Shown: piece after piece, positions 18,106 through 28,388 of the stretch
Layout of the letters: each line of letters begins with the position of its first letter
How positions within the stretch are numbered: position 1 is the first letter of the stretch
From: an uncultured Roseburia sp.
GTDB taxonomy: Bacteria > Bacillota > Clostridia > Lachnospirales > Lachnospiraceae
Assembly: GCA_947647505.1 (NCBI GenBank)
Contig: CANSKO010000008.1
Span: 1 to 64,000, forward strand
Length of the DNA stretch: 64,000 bases
Direction: 5' to 3'
The notes under the pieces: generated by a model
Told to the model about the DNA's origin: nothing
Database searches by the model: none
What the model saw: only the letters and a program-made list of their open reading frames with translations
Translations under genes and position numbers: made by a program

Positions 18106-19230
18106 GTTTGCCCGCTTCCGCTCCGCCGCATCTTCTTTCAACAGACGGTACAGCGCAGCCGCAAGCGGCACCCCAAGCAGCATGCCGACCACGCCAAGCA
18201 CGCCGCCGCCGATCGTAATCGCCGCAAGCACCCAGATGCCCGGCAGGCCAACCGAAGAGCCAACGACGCGCGGATAAATCAGATTGTCCTCAAGCTGCTG
18301 CAAAATCACCAGAAATACGATAAAAATCACAGCTTTCACCGGAGATACCGTAAAGATCATAAACGCTCCTACGATACCGCCAATATACGCCCCCGCCACC
18401 GGAATCAATGCCGTAAAACCAATCAGACAGCCAACCATAGCCGCATACGGAAGATGTAAAAGCAGCATGCCGCCCATGCAAAGCCCGCCCAGAATCAAAG
18501 CCTCCGTGCACTGCCCCACAATAAAGCTGTGAAACGACGCATCCAGCGTCCGTAAAACGTACAGCAGCCGCTTTACCAGACGGTCCGGCAAATACACCTG
18601 CACTGCCCCGCTTAACTGTCTGCCGATCGTTTCTTTCCCACTCAGAATGTAAATCGAGAAAATCACGGCGATCAGAAACGTCATGGCCCTCAAAAACAGC
18701 GTCGTCACAATTCCAAACGCCGCGCCCATCGCGCCGCCGACGCCGGTAAACAGAAACTGAAACGCCTTTGTCACATTTTCTTTCAGATTCAGCGCATCAT
18801 TCGCAAACAGATTGTTTTCTTCCTGAAACAGACCGCTGATCGGAACGTTTTCTTCCAGCCACTGATAGGACGATTCCAGCGCTTTTGGAAACTGTACGAT
18901 TAAAACCCGCACGCAGCTGATTAGCTCCGGCACAATCATGCAGACGATAAACACGGCAAACAGCGCAATGCAGACATACGAAAGCAGCATGCTAAACGGT
19001 CTGCGCAGCCTGTCATACACAGCATTGGACCGGTTTTTAAAAAAATGCCGCTCAAAAAACGACATCAGAATATTGACGACATACGCGATCGCGCACCCCA
19101 GAAAAAGCGGAAGCGCAGCGCCAATGGCCGTCCCAAGAACCTTTGCAAACGCCGACCAGTAATGTATCAGCGCATACAGCGCCAGTATCGTTACGCCCGC
19201 GCGCACGCAGGTCTTCCATTTTAATTCCAT
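18088..19230 (-). CDS. AI-2E family transporter (PerM-like)
   Basis: Multiple TM segments; LGGLCMGGMLLLHLPYAAMVGCLIGFTALIPVAGAYIGGIVGA and QQLEDNLIYPRVVGSSVGLPGIWVL signatures. Confidence 0.92.
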   Translation of the reverse strand: MELKWKTCVRAGVTILALYALIHYWSAFAKVLGTAIGAALPLFLGCAIAYVVNILMSFFERHFFKNRSNAVYDRLRRPFSMLLSYVCIALFAVFIVCMIVPELISCVRVLIVQFPKALESSYQWLEENVPISGLFQEENNLFANDALNLKENVTKAFQFLFTGVGGAMGAAFGIVTTLFLRAMTFLIAVIFSIYILSGKETIGRQLSGAVQVYLPDRLVKRLLYVLRTLDASFHSFIVGQCTEALILGGLCMGGMLLLHLPYAAMVGCLIGFTALIPVAGAYIGGIVGAFMIFTVSPVKAVIFIVFLVILQQLEDNLIYPRVVGSSVGLPGIWVLAAITIGGGVLGVVGMLLGVPLAAALYRLLKEDAAERKRANKKTGE

Positions 19231-19342
19231 CCTCGCCCTCCTTCCGGTTCTCCCGGCTTCTTCTGTTCTTCCCCGTATCACGCCACGTTATGCAAAAAAG
19301 GCGGCAAATCGTACGCCGCCGCCTTTTCTCCCTGTCATCTCT

Positions 19343-20644
19343 TTAATACAAATGCCTCTTATCTACCACGCGGACTGCTTTGCCCTCGCTTCTTGTAATT
19401 GTTTTCGGCTCTACCACGCGCACGTCTACTTTAATGCCAAGCATGGACTTTAAGCCGGAAACAATTTTCTTTTCCCTCGCTTCCAGCGTCAGCGTCGGAT
19501 GCTCCGCCATCTCCGGCGTCAGCTCTACCTGCACTTCAATCGTATCGTGATTGCCAATGCGGTCTACGACAATCTGATAGTTCGCCTGATAGCCCTGGTT
19601 CAAAAGGACTGTTTCAATCTGAGACGGCCATACGTTGACGCCTTTGACAATCATCATATCGTCGCTTCTTCCCATCGGCTTCGTCATACGCACATGCGTG
19701 CGTCCACAGGAGCACTTCTGCCTCGTCAGGCGGCAGAGATCGCGCGTACGGTAACGCAACAGCGGAAACGCCTTTTTCGTAATACAGGTAAATACAAGCT
19801 CTCCCATCTCGCCTTCCGGAAGAACCTCTCCCGTATCCGGATTGATGATTTCCGCAATAAAATGATCCTCCTGAATATGCATGCCAGCCTGTTCCTCGCA
19901 TTCAAACGATACGCCCGGTCCTGAAATTTCCGTCAGACCATAAATATCATATGCCCGGATGCCCAGCGTCTCTTCAATATTGCGGCGCATCTCTTCCGTC
20001 CACGGCTCAGCGCCAAATATCCCGGCTTTTAATTTGATCTGATCCTTTAAGCCCCGTTCGCTGACCGCCTCGCCCAGATTTGCCGCATAAGACGGCGTAC
20101 AGCAGAGAATCGTGGAGCCAAGATCTGTCATAAACTGCAACTGCCGCTCCGTATTGCCGGAAGACATCGGAAGCGTCAGGCAGCCGACCTTATGCGAACC
20201 GCCGTTTAAGCCCGGGCCTCCGGTAAAAAGCCCGTAGCCATAGCAGACATGGCAGACGTCGTCCTTCGTCCCGCCCGCAGCAACGATCGCCCTTGCGCAG
20301 CAATCCTCCCAGACGTCGATATCTTCCTGCGTGTAAAATGCAACAACACGCCGTCCCGTCGTACCGCTTGTTGACTGGATGCGCACGCAGTCAGAAAGCG
20401 GAACCGCCAACAGCCCGTACGGATACTGATCGCGCAGATCGTCCTTCGTAATAAACGGAAGCTTGTGCAAATCGTCAATTCCCTTTACATCTTCCGGCTT
20501 TATTCCGGCCGCATCCATCTTATCGCGATAAAATGCAACGTTGTCATAGACGTAACGCACCTGCTCTGAAAGCTTCTCACTTTGCAGCTCCTGCAATTTT
20601 TCTACCGGCATCGTTTCAATTTCCGGCTGGTAATAATTCTTCAT
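19343..20644 (-). CDS. paaK: Phenylacetate-CoA ligase
   Basis: TSGTTGRRVVAFYT, YGYGLFTGG, YDIYGLTEISGPGV, GRSDDMMIVKGVNVWPSQIE. Confidence 0.93.
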   Translation of the reverse strand: MKNYYQPEIETMPVEKLQELQSEKLSEQVRYVYDNVAFYRDKMDAAGIKPEDVKGIDDLHKLPFITKDDLRDQYPYGLLAVPLSDCVRIQSTSGTTGRRVVAFYTQEDIDVWEDCCARAIVAAGGTKDDVCHVCYGYGLFTGGPGLNGGSHKVGCLTLPMSSGNTERQLQFMTDLGSTILCCTPSYAANLGEAVSERGLKDQIKLKAGIFGAEPWTEEMRRNIEETLGIRAYDIYGLTEISGPGVSFECEEQAGMHIQEDHFIAEIINPDTGEVLPEGEMGELVFTCITKKAFPLLRYRTRDLCRLTRQKCSCGRTHVRMTKPMGRSDDMMIVKGVNVWPSQIETVLLNQGYQANYQIVVDRIGNHDTIEVQVELTPEMAEHPTLTLEAREKKIVSGLKSMLGIKVDVRVVEPKTITRSEGKAVRVVDKRHLY

Positions 20645-20721
20645 CTTTCTTTCTCCATTCCTGTGTTGTTTTCCGTCGCCGGAACAATCGCAGAAAGCTG
20701 CCGGCAACCCTACTCCTGTTT

Positions 20722-21294
20722 CTAAGCGTCTCCGCGTCCTGCCAGAAACGCCTTATGATTCAATTCCACAAACCGCTCCGGCACGCAGGCCGCAATCGCG
20801 CTCTGCCATTTTTCCACCGGTATGTCAAAATAGTTTGACAGGCGTCCCATCAGCACAATATTCACGGCTTTTGCAGATCCGGCCGACTCCGCAAGCGACA
20901 GGCAGTCCATCGCGTCTACGGCAATGCCCATATCCTTCATTTTTTCAATCAGACGCTCCGGATAGGCCGCCGCTCCCGTAATGACCGGCATGGGATCGAT
21001 TTCCTGCGTATTGACGACGATCCTGCCTCCCTCTTTCAGATATTCCACATAGCGCGCCGCTTCCAGCTTTTCAAAAGAGACGATCACGTCCGCCTCGCCT
21101 TTATCAATAATCGGAGAGCAGACCTTTTCTCCAAATCTCACATAGGTCACAACGCTCCCTCCGCGCTGGCTCATGCCATGCACTTCCGAAACCTTTACGT
21201 CGTATCCTTCCGACAACAGCAGATGGCCCAGCAGCTTGCTCGCAAGCAAAGAGCCCTGTCCGCCCACGCCGACAATCATAATATTTTTCGTCAT
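20722..21294 (-). CDS. iorB: Indolepyruvate oxidoreductase subunit beta
   Basis: MTKNIMIVGVGGQGSLLASKLLG, EVHGMSQRGGSVVTYVRFG. Confidence 0.93.
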   Translation of the reverse strand: MTKNIMIVGVGGQGSLLASKLLGHLLLSEGYDVKVSEVHGMSQRGGSVVTYVRFGEKVCSPIIDKGEADVIVSFEKLEAARYVEYLKEGGRIVVNTQEIDPMPVITGAAAYPERLIEKMKDMGIAVDAMDCLSLAESAGSAKAVNIVLMGRLSNYFDIPVEKWQSAIAACVPERFVELNHKAFLAGRGDA

Positions 21295-21295
21295 C

Positions 21296-23032
21296 TTATA
21301 CCTCCCCTGACTGCAATGCGTCAAACTTACACAACTGCTGACATACGCCGCAGCCTACGCACAGCGTGCCGTCAATTGCCGCTTTGCCATTTTTTATGCT
21401 GATTGCAGGACATCCAAGCCGCATGCAGGATTTACAGCCCGTACAGTTTTTCTCTTCTACGGTCAGCGGAGCTTTGTGCTTTACATACTTCAAAAGCGCG
21501 CACGGACGTCTGCTGATGATGACCGACGGCTCCTTCGCCGCAAGCTCTTCCTTTATTACGCGCTCGCAGGCATTCAGATCGTTCGGATCGATAACGGCCA
21601 CCCGCGCAAAGCCCATCGAGCGGCACAGGCCCTCCAGATCGATTTTTCCGGCCGGATCGCCCTTGATATTGTAGCCCGTCGTCGGATTCTGCTGATGGCC
21701 CGTCATGCCGGTAATGGAGTTGTCCAGAATGATGACGGTCGAATTGCTCTGGTTGTATGCGATATTTGCAAGCCCCGTCATGCCAGAATGCATAAACGTG
21801 GAGTCTCCGATCACCGCGACTGTCTTTCCTTCACTCGCTTCGCCCAGCGCTTTATTAAATCCATGAATCGAGCTTATGGACGCGCCCATGCAAAGCGTCA
21901 TTTCCATCGCGTTCAGCGGCGCAACCGCGCCCAGCGTATAACATCCGATATCGCCAAGAACTGTGCATTTTAATTTTGATAATATGTAAAACAGTCCTCT
22001 GTGCGGACATCCGGCGCACATCACCGGCGGCCGGTTTGGAAGCGTCTCATGCAGGCTCTGGTAAGCCGGCACAGCCGCTCCAAGCTTTTCCGCGATCAGA
22101 TTCTGCGTATATTCTCCTTCCAGCGGAAGAACGTCTTTTCCCGTTACGGAAAGCCCAAGCGCCCTGCAATGCTGTTCGATAATTGGATCCAGCTCCTCCA
22201 CAACGACAAGCTTATCAACCTTTGCCGCAAAATCCAGAATCAGTTTCTTTGGCAGCGGATTGACAAGCCCCAGCTTTAAAACGCTTGCGTTTTCTCCAAA
22301 CACTTCCTTCACATACTGATAGCTCGTGGATGAAGTGATAATGCCCAGCTTCGTATCGCCCATTTCCACGCGGTTGAACGCGCAGTCTTCCGCAAATGCG
22401 GTCAGCCTTCGCATGCGCTCCTCCACAACCGGATGGCGGCGGATCGCATTTGCCGGCATCATCACGTATTTTGCAATATTTTTCTCATAGGGAATCGCAT
22501 CCCGCTCTGTCCTCTCCGCCGTCTCCACGACGCTCTGCGAGTGCGCGACCCTCGTACACATCTTAATCAGAACCGGCGTATCAAATTCTTCCGAAAGCGC
22601 ATATGCCTCTTTTGCAAACGCGCAGGCTTCCGCAGAATCCGAAGGCTCCAGCATCGGCAGCTTTGCCGCAATCGCATGGTGGCGCGAGTCCTGCTCATTC
22701 TGCGACGAATGCATGCCGGCGTCGTCCGCCACGCAGATTACCATGCCCGCATTCACGCCCGTGTAGGAGCAGGTAAACAGCGGATCCGCGGCAACGTTCA
22801 ATCCCACATGCTTCATGCCGCAGAAGCTTCTCTTTCCCGCAAGGGAAGCGCCAAACGCCACTTCCATCGCCACTTTCTCATTCGGCGCCCATTCGCAGTA
22901 AATCTCCTCATACTTGGCCGCCTCTTCCGTAACCTCCGTACTTGGCGTGCCCGGATAGCTTGATACCACGGCGCATCCTGCCTCATACAATCCTCTTGCC
23001 AGGGCGCTGTTGCCCAACATCAACTGTTTCAT
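21296..23032 (-). CDS. iorA: Indolepyruvate ferredoxin oxidoreductase subunit alpha
   Basis: LMLGNSALARGLYEAG, SYPGTPSTEVTE, TPP-binding GDSTFMHSGMTGLANIAYN, C-terminal 2x[4Fe-4S] CTGCKSCMRLGCP / CVGCGVCQQLC. Confidence 0.95.
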   Translation of the reverse strand: MKQLMLGNSALARGLYEAGCAVVSSYPGTPSTEVTEEAAKYEEIYCEWAPNEKVAMEVAFGASLAGKRSFCGMKHVGLNVAADPLFTCSYTGVNAGMVICVADDAGMHSSQNEQDSRHHAIAAKLPMLEPSDSAEACAFAKEAYALSEEFDTPVLIKMCTRVAHSQSVVETAERTERDAIPYEKNIAKYVMMPANAIRRHPVVEERMRRLTAFAEDCAFNRVEMGDTKLGIITSSTSYQYVKEVFGENASVLKLGLVNPLPKKLILDFAAKVDKLVVVEELDPIIEQHCRALGLSVTGKDVLPLEGEYTQNLIAEKLGAAVPAYQSLHETLPNRPPVMCAGCPHRGLFYILSKLKCTVLGDIGCYTLGAVAPLNAMEMTLCMGASISSIHGFNKALGEASEGKTVAVIGDSTFMHSGMTGLANIAYNQSNSTVIILDNSITGMTGHQQNPTTGYNIKGDPAGKIDLEGLCRSMGFARVAVIDPNDLNACERVIKEELAAKEPSVIISRRPCALLKYVKHKAPLTVEEKNCTGCKSCMRLGCPAISIKNGKAAIDGTLCVGCGVCQQLCKFDALQSGEV

Positions 23033-23204
23033 TCATGACATCCTTTCTTCGTTTCCGTATATTTATGCCCGGCGGGCATCCTGTTTCATGCCTCCGCGGC
23101 CAGACGGCCGCCGTTTCCTGTCTATAGAAAGCTGTGATTTTGTCCAGCACAACACACCTATCATAGCACACTGCTTCTCATTTTTCAAACATTTCCGTCT
23201 GCCG

Positions 23205-23753
23205 TCACAAATTTCCGTTTTTATCCGTTCCGGCCAGCGAAATCTGGCACATCCGCATCGTATGAAGCGCCGCCTGATGCGTCTGCGGCGTAACGCCCGC
23301 GCAGCAGGAGGCGTCCACGCAAATCTCCGCTTCCGGCGCATACGCCTTTAAAAGCAGAGCATTGGACACGACGCAAATCTCCGTGCAAAGTCCGACAAGC
23401 TCTATGACGGCCGTCTCTTCTCCTGCCAGCTCCCGAATCTCCTCCGCCAGCTTCAGCGACGCAAACGAATTTTTTTCTATGATCCGAACGTCTTTGCCCG
23501 TCAGCGCGCCACGGACGTCGCTTTGCAGCTTCCATCCATGCGAAAGCCGAATGCAATGCGGCGTCGGCAGCTTTTCCCCTTCTTTCGTTTCCAGATAATC
23601 CGTCCCATGCGTATCCATCGTCACAAATATCGTTCCGTCAAACGCCTGAATTTTCGAAACGACGCGCCCGACAATGGCTTCGGCCTCCTTTGTCCCAAGC
23701 GCCCCGTCTATAAAATCATTCTGCATATCCACAACAACCAGTATATGTTTCAC
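23205..23753 (-). CDS. Isochorismatase family cysteine hydrolase
   Basis: LVVDMQNDFIDGALG, IIEKNSFAS, LVGLCTEICVVSNALLLKAY. Confidence 0.92.
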   Translation of the reverse strand: MKHILVVVDMQNDFIDGALGTKEAEAIVGRVVSKIQAFDGTIFVTMDTHGTDYLETKEGEKLPTPHCIRLSHGWKLQSDVRGALTGKDVRIIEKNSFASLKLAEEIRELAGEETAVIELVGLCTEICVVSNALLLKAYAPEAEICVDASCCAGVTPQTHQAALHTMRMCQISLAGTDKNGNL

Positions 23754-23924
23754 ATTATTCTCCTTCTATAAAGTGTTCGCCGCCTCTGCACTCGATGCTA
23801 TTCTCATTATACAGGAAGCCATCCGCTGCGTCCTATTAATATTTCATACGAAAAACATGTTTTTGATGCATTTTTTTTGTGAAAATGTTATAATGGTGAA
23901 AACAACAGACAGAGGAGGTTTTGT

Positions 23925-26900
23925 ATGAAAAAAACAAAACAATGCATCAGTTTTCTTCTGGCGGCAGCGCTTCTGCTTACCGGCATTCCGGCAGCTGCAT
24001 ATGAGCCGCCCTCTTCCGCCTCAGAAACGCTGCGGGACGGCTATGCCTCGTCGGAAGACGCTTATGCGATCTACCCGGTTCCACAACATGCAGATTACGC
24101 TCCGGCTGGCAGCTTTACGCTGGATGACGAAATAAGCGTCGTATGCGAATCCGGAATCGACGATCCCACAAAAACATTTCTGAACGAAATCCTTGACAAC
24201 TACGGCAGAACGGCGAAGCCTTCACAGACAATCGGCGGCGGCAGCCAGATCCTTCTTGGCGTCAAAGGCAGCGGCCAGGCGGTGGACGCATGGTTTGACG
24301 AGCATGTGACGCAAAAAAACGCCGACCTGTTTGAAAAAACAGACGCTTATCTGTTAAGCGCAAAGGACGGTACGATCGCCATTCTTGGAAAAGATGAAGA
24401 CGCCGCCTATTACGGCCTTGCCACGCTGCAAATGCTGTTTTCTTCGTTTGCCGGAGCAAAATTTTTAAACGTGCAGATCGAGGATTACGCCGTTATGAAA
24501 ATGCGCGGCTTCATCGAAGGCTTTTACGGCGGCTGGAACTACGAAGGCCGCGAGAGCTTAATGCGCTTTGCAAGGGACTACAAGATGAATACCTACATTT
24601 ACGCTTCCAAGACGGACAGCTACCACAAAAACGACGTGCTCTATCCGCAGGAAGACATCGACAAAATCGCACAGCTCGTCCGCATCGGCGAAGAGACGAA
24701 GGTAAAATACAGCTGGTCCGTTCATATTTCCTATTTTTTCAATTCTCTGGCAGGAAAAACGGTCGGCTCCGCCGAATACAACGCGGCATTTGACCAGAAG
24801 TTTGACAAACTCATAGAAAAGTTTGATCAGCTCTACGCAGCGGGCGTGCGCAAATTCTCCATCTTAAACGATGACTTTGGCTCCGGCACGCATGAGGAAG
24901 TCGTGCGCCTTTTAAATAAGCTGGACGAGGAATTCCTTGTGCCAAAGGGCTGCGAAAACCTTTCCTATTGTATGCAGGGCTACAACAAAGCCTGGAGCAC
25001 GCCGGGCGAGCTTGAAGCGCTGAAAGGCTTAAACGACTCGATTGACCTGTTCTGGACGGGAGACGACGTAAACGCGCCCATCACGCAGGAAACTGTCGAT
25101 TTCGTAAAAGAAAAAACAGATCACGAAGCCGTATACTGGCTGAATTTCCCGGTCAACGAGCATGCGCACTCCGGTATTTTCCTCGGTGAAATCTCCCATT
25201 ATGTGCGGGATGGCGTAACCGGGCTGGCAGGAGCCGTATCCAATCCCAGCCGCTTTACGGAAGCCAATAAAGTCGGCCTGTTCCAGCTTGCGTCTTTATT
25301 CTGGAACAACAACGACTATCTGGCGCAGGCCGAACGCCTCTGGAGCGAATCGTTTCGATACCTGCAGCCGGAGGTTTACGAGGCCTATTATACAATCGGC
25401 AAAAATGTTTCCAACTGTCCAAATTCCTCCCGCGTTTCCAGCTTCCCGGAATCGGAATACTTAAAAGACGCGCTGGATTCCATCAGCCAGAAAATCGGAA
25501 CCGGACAGCCGATCGCAAACGATCCCGATGCGCAGATGTTAAAAGCCGAATTTGCCAACATCTTAGCCGCAATCGAAACATTCCGCAGCGAATGTAAAAA
25601 CGAAACGCTCATTGCAGAACTGGATCCATGGTTAAAATCACTGACCGACACGACAACGGCAGGAGAAGCGGCTCTTATGGCGCTCTTTGCAATGGAGGAA
25701 GGCGATATCGACACCGCATGGCGCGGACTTGGCGTCGCCGGCAAAGCCATCGCCACGCAGAATACGTACCCGTCGTATGAAGGCTCCAACAACGTTGCGC
25801 TGGCCGGAAGCAAACGCCTTGTTCCGTTTGTGACAAAAGCCATTGCAGAAGTCAACAAGCAGCTGATTCCATTTTTAAACCCATCCATCGTCATTCCTCC
25901 TTCGTTCTTTGCAGTTCTGGCCGGAACGGACAGAAGCGCTTCCGCAGAAGGCGCGAAGGCTATGGACGGAAATGAAGCGACGACGGCAAAGTTTAACAAT
26001 AATCAGCAGACGGACGATTACTTTGGCGTAGATATGGGAAGGAGCGTTCCCATTACAAGCATCGACATCCTGCAGGGCGAAACCGATACGGACGCAGACA
26101 TTTTCCACAATGCCGTACTGGAATATTCCGCAAACGGAGCGGACTATACGGCGCTTGAAACCTGGGAAAACGATTCCGCGCCGCGTCGGATCACAAAAGA
26201 AAATCTTTCGATTGAAGCCAGATTTATCCGGCTTCGCCTGACGAAAACGGGAACAACCAACCCAAATAAGGCAAACTACTGGACGCACATCCGCGAAATT
26301 ACAATCAACGGCGGCATCCAGAAGGAAGAAACGTACGGCCTGTTTGCAAGCGACGGCATTACGGCAGAGCTGAATCTGGAAGGACTGACCTATTCCATTG
26401 CAGATACGGAAGCATCGCTTGCCCCCGGCGCATACATCGGCGTTCAGCTCAAGGAGCTGTCGGGATTGAAAAACATCAGCTGCGACATGTCTGCGGCCGC
26501 TTCCCTTACGTTACAGCATTCGCCAAACGCCATACTCTGGACCGACGTGCCGGGACCGGCGGATTTTGACGGCGAAGCGGCGCGTTACGTCCGCCTTTAC
26601 AATGGAACAGACGATACGGTTCGCTTTACGCTCTCCGACTTCTCTGTCACCGTATTTGGCAACGCCGTCAATCCCTTCGTCTCCAGCTGGAGCCCGGAAC
26701 TGAACACCATCCGGGAAGGCGCGCTGGAAAATCTCTTTGACGGCAGACAGGATACGTTTGTCTTCTTTGAGTCTGCGCAGAAGGCAAATCACGAACTGAT
26801 TATTGATTTCGGAGCCGAAGCGCCCATTCACGATCTGACGATCACGCAGGAATCCGGCAATCCGAAATTCTATAACGCGGCCTTTTATCTGTCTACAGAT

Positions 26901-28304
26901 AAAAACAGCTGGGGCGATCCCATTATGACCGTAGAAGAACTCAACGGCACAATTACCAGTGATCACCGCACGGAAGAAAACGGCTTTATCAAACTAAGCC
27001 GAAACGATCTTGACGGACGCTCCGCGCGCTATTTAAAAATCCTGATTACCAGGGATTCCGGATATCGTCTGAAAATCAATGAAATTGAAATCAATCAGAC
27101 GATAGAGACGACAGACCAACCGGTTCAAAAGATTATTACGAATACGCTGACGGGCAATCTGAATCAGATGATTGACGGCGATATTTCCACCGCCTACACT
27201 TCGGATACGCCATCAGACGGAACGGCATACATCAAATATCCGCTGACCGAACAGACGGAGCTTTCCTCCGTCACATTCTTACAGAGCGCTTCCGACATTA
27301 CAGGAGCCTCTGTGACAGCGGAAATTTACGACGGCAGACAGACAAGGGAAGAAACGCTTGGCACATTAAGCGAAGGCAGCACGAGCTTTTATTTCACAGG
27401 CGGCGAACACATCCTCTCTTTTACCGTAACATGGCCCGAAGGCACAACGCCCGCGCTGTATGAAATTATTACGAACACAGGAGAAAACATTCTTTCCATC
27501 CATTTCGAAGGAGAAGGCTCGCCCTCTGAGCGCATGCTGTGCAGAGAGGGAAGAACCATTCGTCTGCCGGAAAATGCCTATGTAAAAGAAGGCTATACCT
27601 TCAAAGGCTGGAGCGATGGAAGCGGCGTTTTCGCGGCCGGCGCAAACTATCGGGTCGGCGCATCCGATGTGACGCTGACTGCTATCTGGGAAAAGGATGC
27701 TGTAGAGGAACAGCCGCCGGCTCCGGACAATCCAAATCCGCCCGCGCCGCCGACTGACAATCCAAACCCGCCCGCGCCGCCGGATAACGGCACGCAGACT
27801 ACCATTCAGGAAAACCAGACGTATGAAGTGGACAACGGAAGCGTTCAGGTGACAAGCATCGCTCAGGCGACGGTTGCATACGTCACGCCAAAGACGTCGG
27901 AGAAAAAGGTCACTATTCCCGACACAGTGGAGCTTGGCGGCAAGACCTATACCGTCACCTCCGTCGCGGCAGGCGCGTTTAAAAACAACAAAACGCTGAC
28001 CCAGGCCACAATTGGAAAAAACATCGAAGTAATTGAAAGCAATGCATTTTCCGGATGCGCAAAGCTGACGAAAATCACATTAAAAAGCGCCCGGCTCAAA
28101 CGCATTTGCAGCAATGCATTCCAAAACTGCAAAAAACTAAAGAGCATCACGATCAAAAGCAAAGTCCTTGAAAAAGTAGACAAAAACGCATTTAAAGGCA
28201 TCCACAAAAACGCCGTAATCAAAGTTCCGGCGTCCAGCTATAAGAAATACAAAAAGCTGCTGGCGAAAAAGGGCCAGAAAAGCTCTGTAAAAATCAAAAA
28301 ATAG
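23925..28304 (+). CDS. Secreted GH84 beta-N-acetylglucosaminidase with discoidin-like domains, InlB-like repeat, Pro-rich linker and C-terminal LRR_5 (BspA-like) domain
   Basis: MRGFIEGFYGGWNYEGRESLMRF, FSILNDDFG (catalytic DD), YWLNFPVNEHAHSGIFLGEI, SNPSRFTEANK; C-terminus LRR5 AGAFKNNKTLTQATIGKNIEVIESNAFSGCAKL. Confidence 0.9.
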   Translation: MKKTKQCISFLLAAALLLTGIPAAAYEPPSSASETLRDGYASSEDAYAIYPVPQHADYAPAGSFTLDDEISVVCESGIDDPTKTFLNEILDNYGRTAKPSQTIGGGSQILLGVKGSGQAVDAWFDEHVTQKNADLFEKTDAYLLSAKDGTIAILGKDEDAAYYGLATLQMLFSSFAGAKFLNVQIEDYAVMKMRGFIEGFYGGWNYEGRESLMRFARDYKMNTYIYASKTDSYHKNDVLYPQEDIDKIAQLVRIGEETKVKYSWSVHISYFFNSLAGKTVGSAEYNAAFDQKFDKLIEKFDQLYAAGVRKFSILNDDFGSGTHEEVVRLLNKLDEEFLVPKGCENLSYCMQGYNKAWSTPGELEALKGLNDSIDLFWTGDDVNAPITQETVDFVKEKTDHEAVYWLNFPVNEHAHSGIFLGEISHYVRDGVTGLAGAVSNPSRFTEANKVGLFQLASLFWNNNDYLAQAERLWSESFRYLQPEVYEAYYTIGKNVSNCPNSSRVSSFPESEYLKDALDSISQKIGTGQPIANDPDAQMLKAEFANILAAIETFRSECKNETLIAELDPWLKSLTDTTTAGEAALMALFAMEEGDIDTAWRGLGVAGKAIATQNTYPSYEGSNNVALAGSKRLVPFVTKAIAEVNKQLIPFLNPSIVIPPSFFAVLAGTDRSASAEGAKAMDGNEATTAKFNNNQQTDDYFGVDMGRSVPITSIDILQGETDTDADIFHNAVLEYSANGADYTALETWENDSAPRRITKENLSIEARFIRLRLTKTGTTNPNKANYWTHIREITINGGIQKEETYGLFASDGITAELNLEGLTYSIADTEASLAPGAYIGVQLKELSGLKNISCDMSAAASLTLQHSPNAILWTDVPGPADFDGEAARYVRLYNGTDDTVRFTLSDFSVTVFGNAVNPFVSSWSPELNTIREGALENLFDGRQDTFVFFESAQKANHELIIDFGAEAPIHDLTITQESGNPKFYNAAFYLSTDKNSWGDPIMTVEELNGTITSDHRTEENGFIKLSRNDLDGRSARYLKILITRDSGYRLKINEIEINQTIETTDQPVQKIITNTLTGNLNQMIDGDISTAYTSDTPSDGTAYIKYPLTEQTELSSVTFLQSASDITGASVTAEIYDGRQTREETLGTLSEGSTSFYFTGGEHILSFTVTWPEGTTPALYEIITNTGENILSIHFEGEGSPSERMLCREGRTIRLPENAYVKEGYTFKGWSDGSGVFAAGANYRVGASDVTLTAIWEKDAVEEQPPAPDNPNPPAPPTDNPNPPAPPDNGTQTTIQENQTYEVDNGSVQVTSIAQATVAYVTPKTSEKKVTIPDTVELGGKTYTVTSVAAGAFKNNKTLTQATIGKNIEVIESNAFSGCAKLTKITLKSARLKRICSNAFQNCKKLKSITIKSKVLEKVDKNAFKGIHKNAVIKVPASSYKKYKKLLAKKGQKSSVKIKK

Positions 28305-28345
28305 ATCATAAAAATCCCTGCCGGCCGGCAGGGATTTTTATGATC
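28304..28345 (+). terminator. 42-bp perfect palindrome, likely bidirectional terminator
   Basis: gatcataaaaatccctgccgg|ccggcagggatttttatgatc, between converging genes. Confidence 0.85.
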
Positions 28346-28388
28346 CGCCTGTGAACTGCAAAGATGAAAAAGCAGCCTCTCTTCCGTT

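Noticed and set aside
27712-27786. Short direct repeats (DNPNPPAPP units) that could look CRISPR-like
   Set aside because: In-frame proline-rich linker repeats without spacers.
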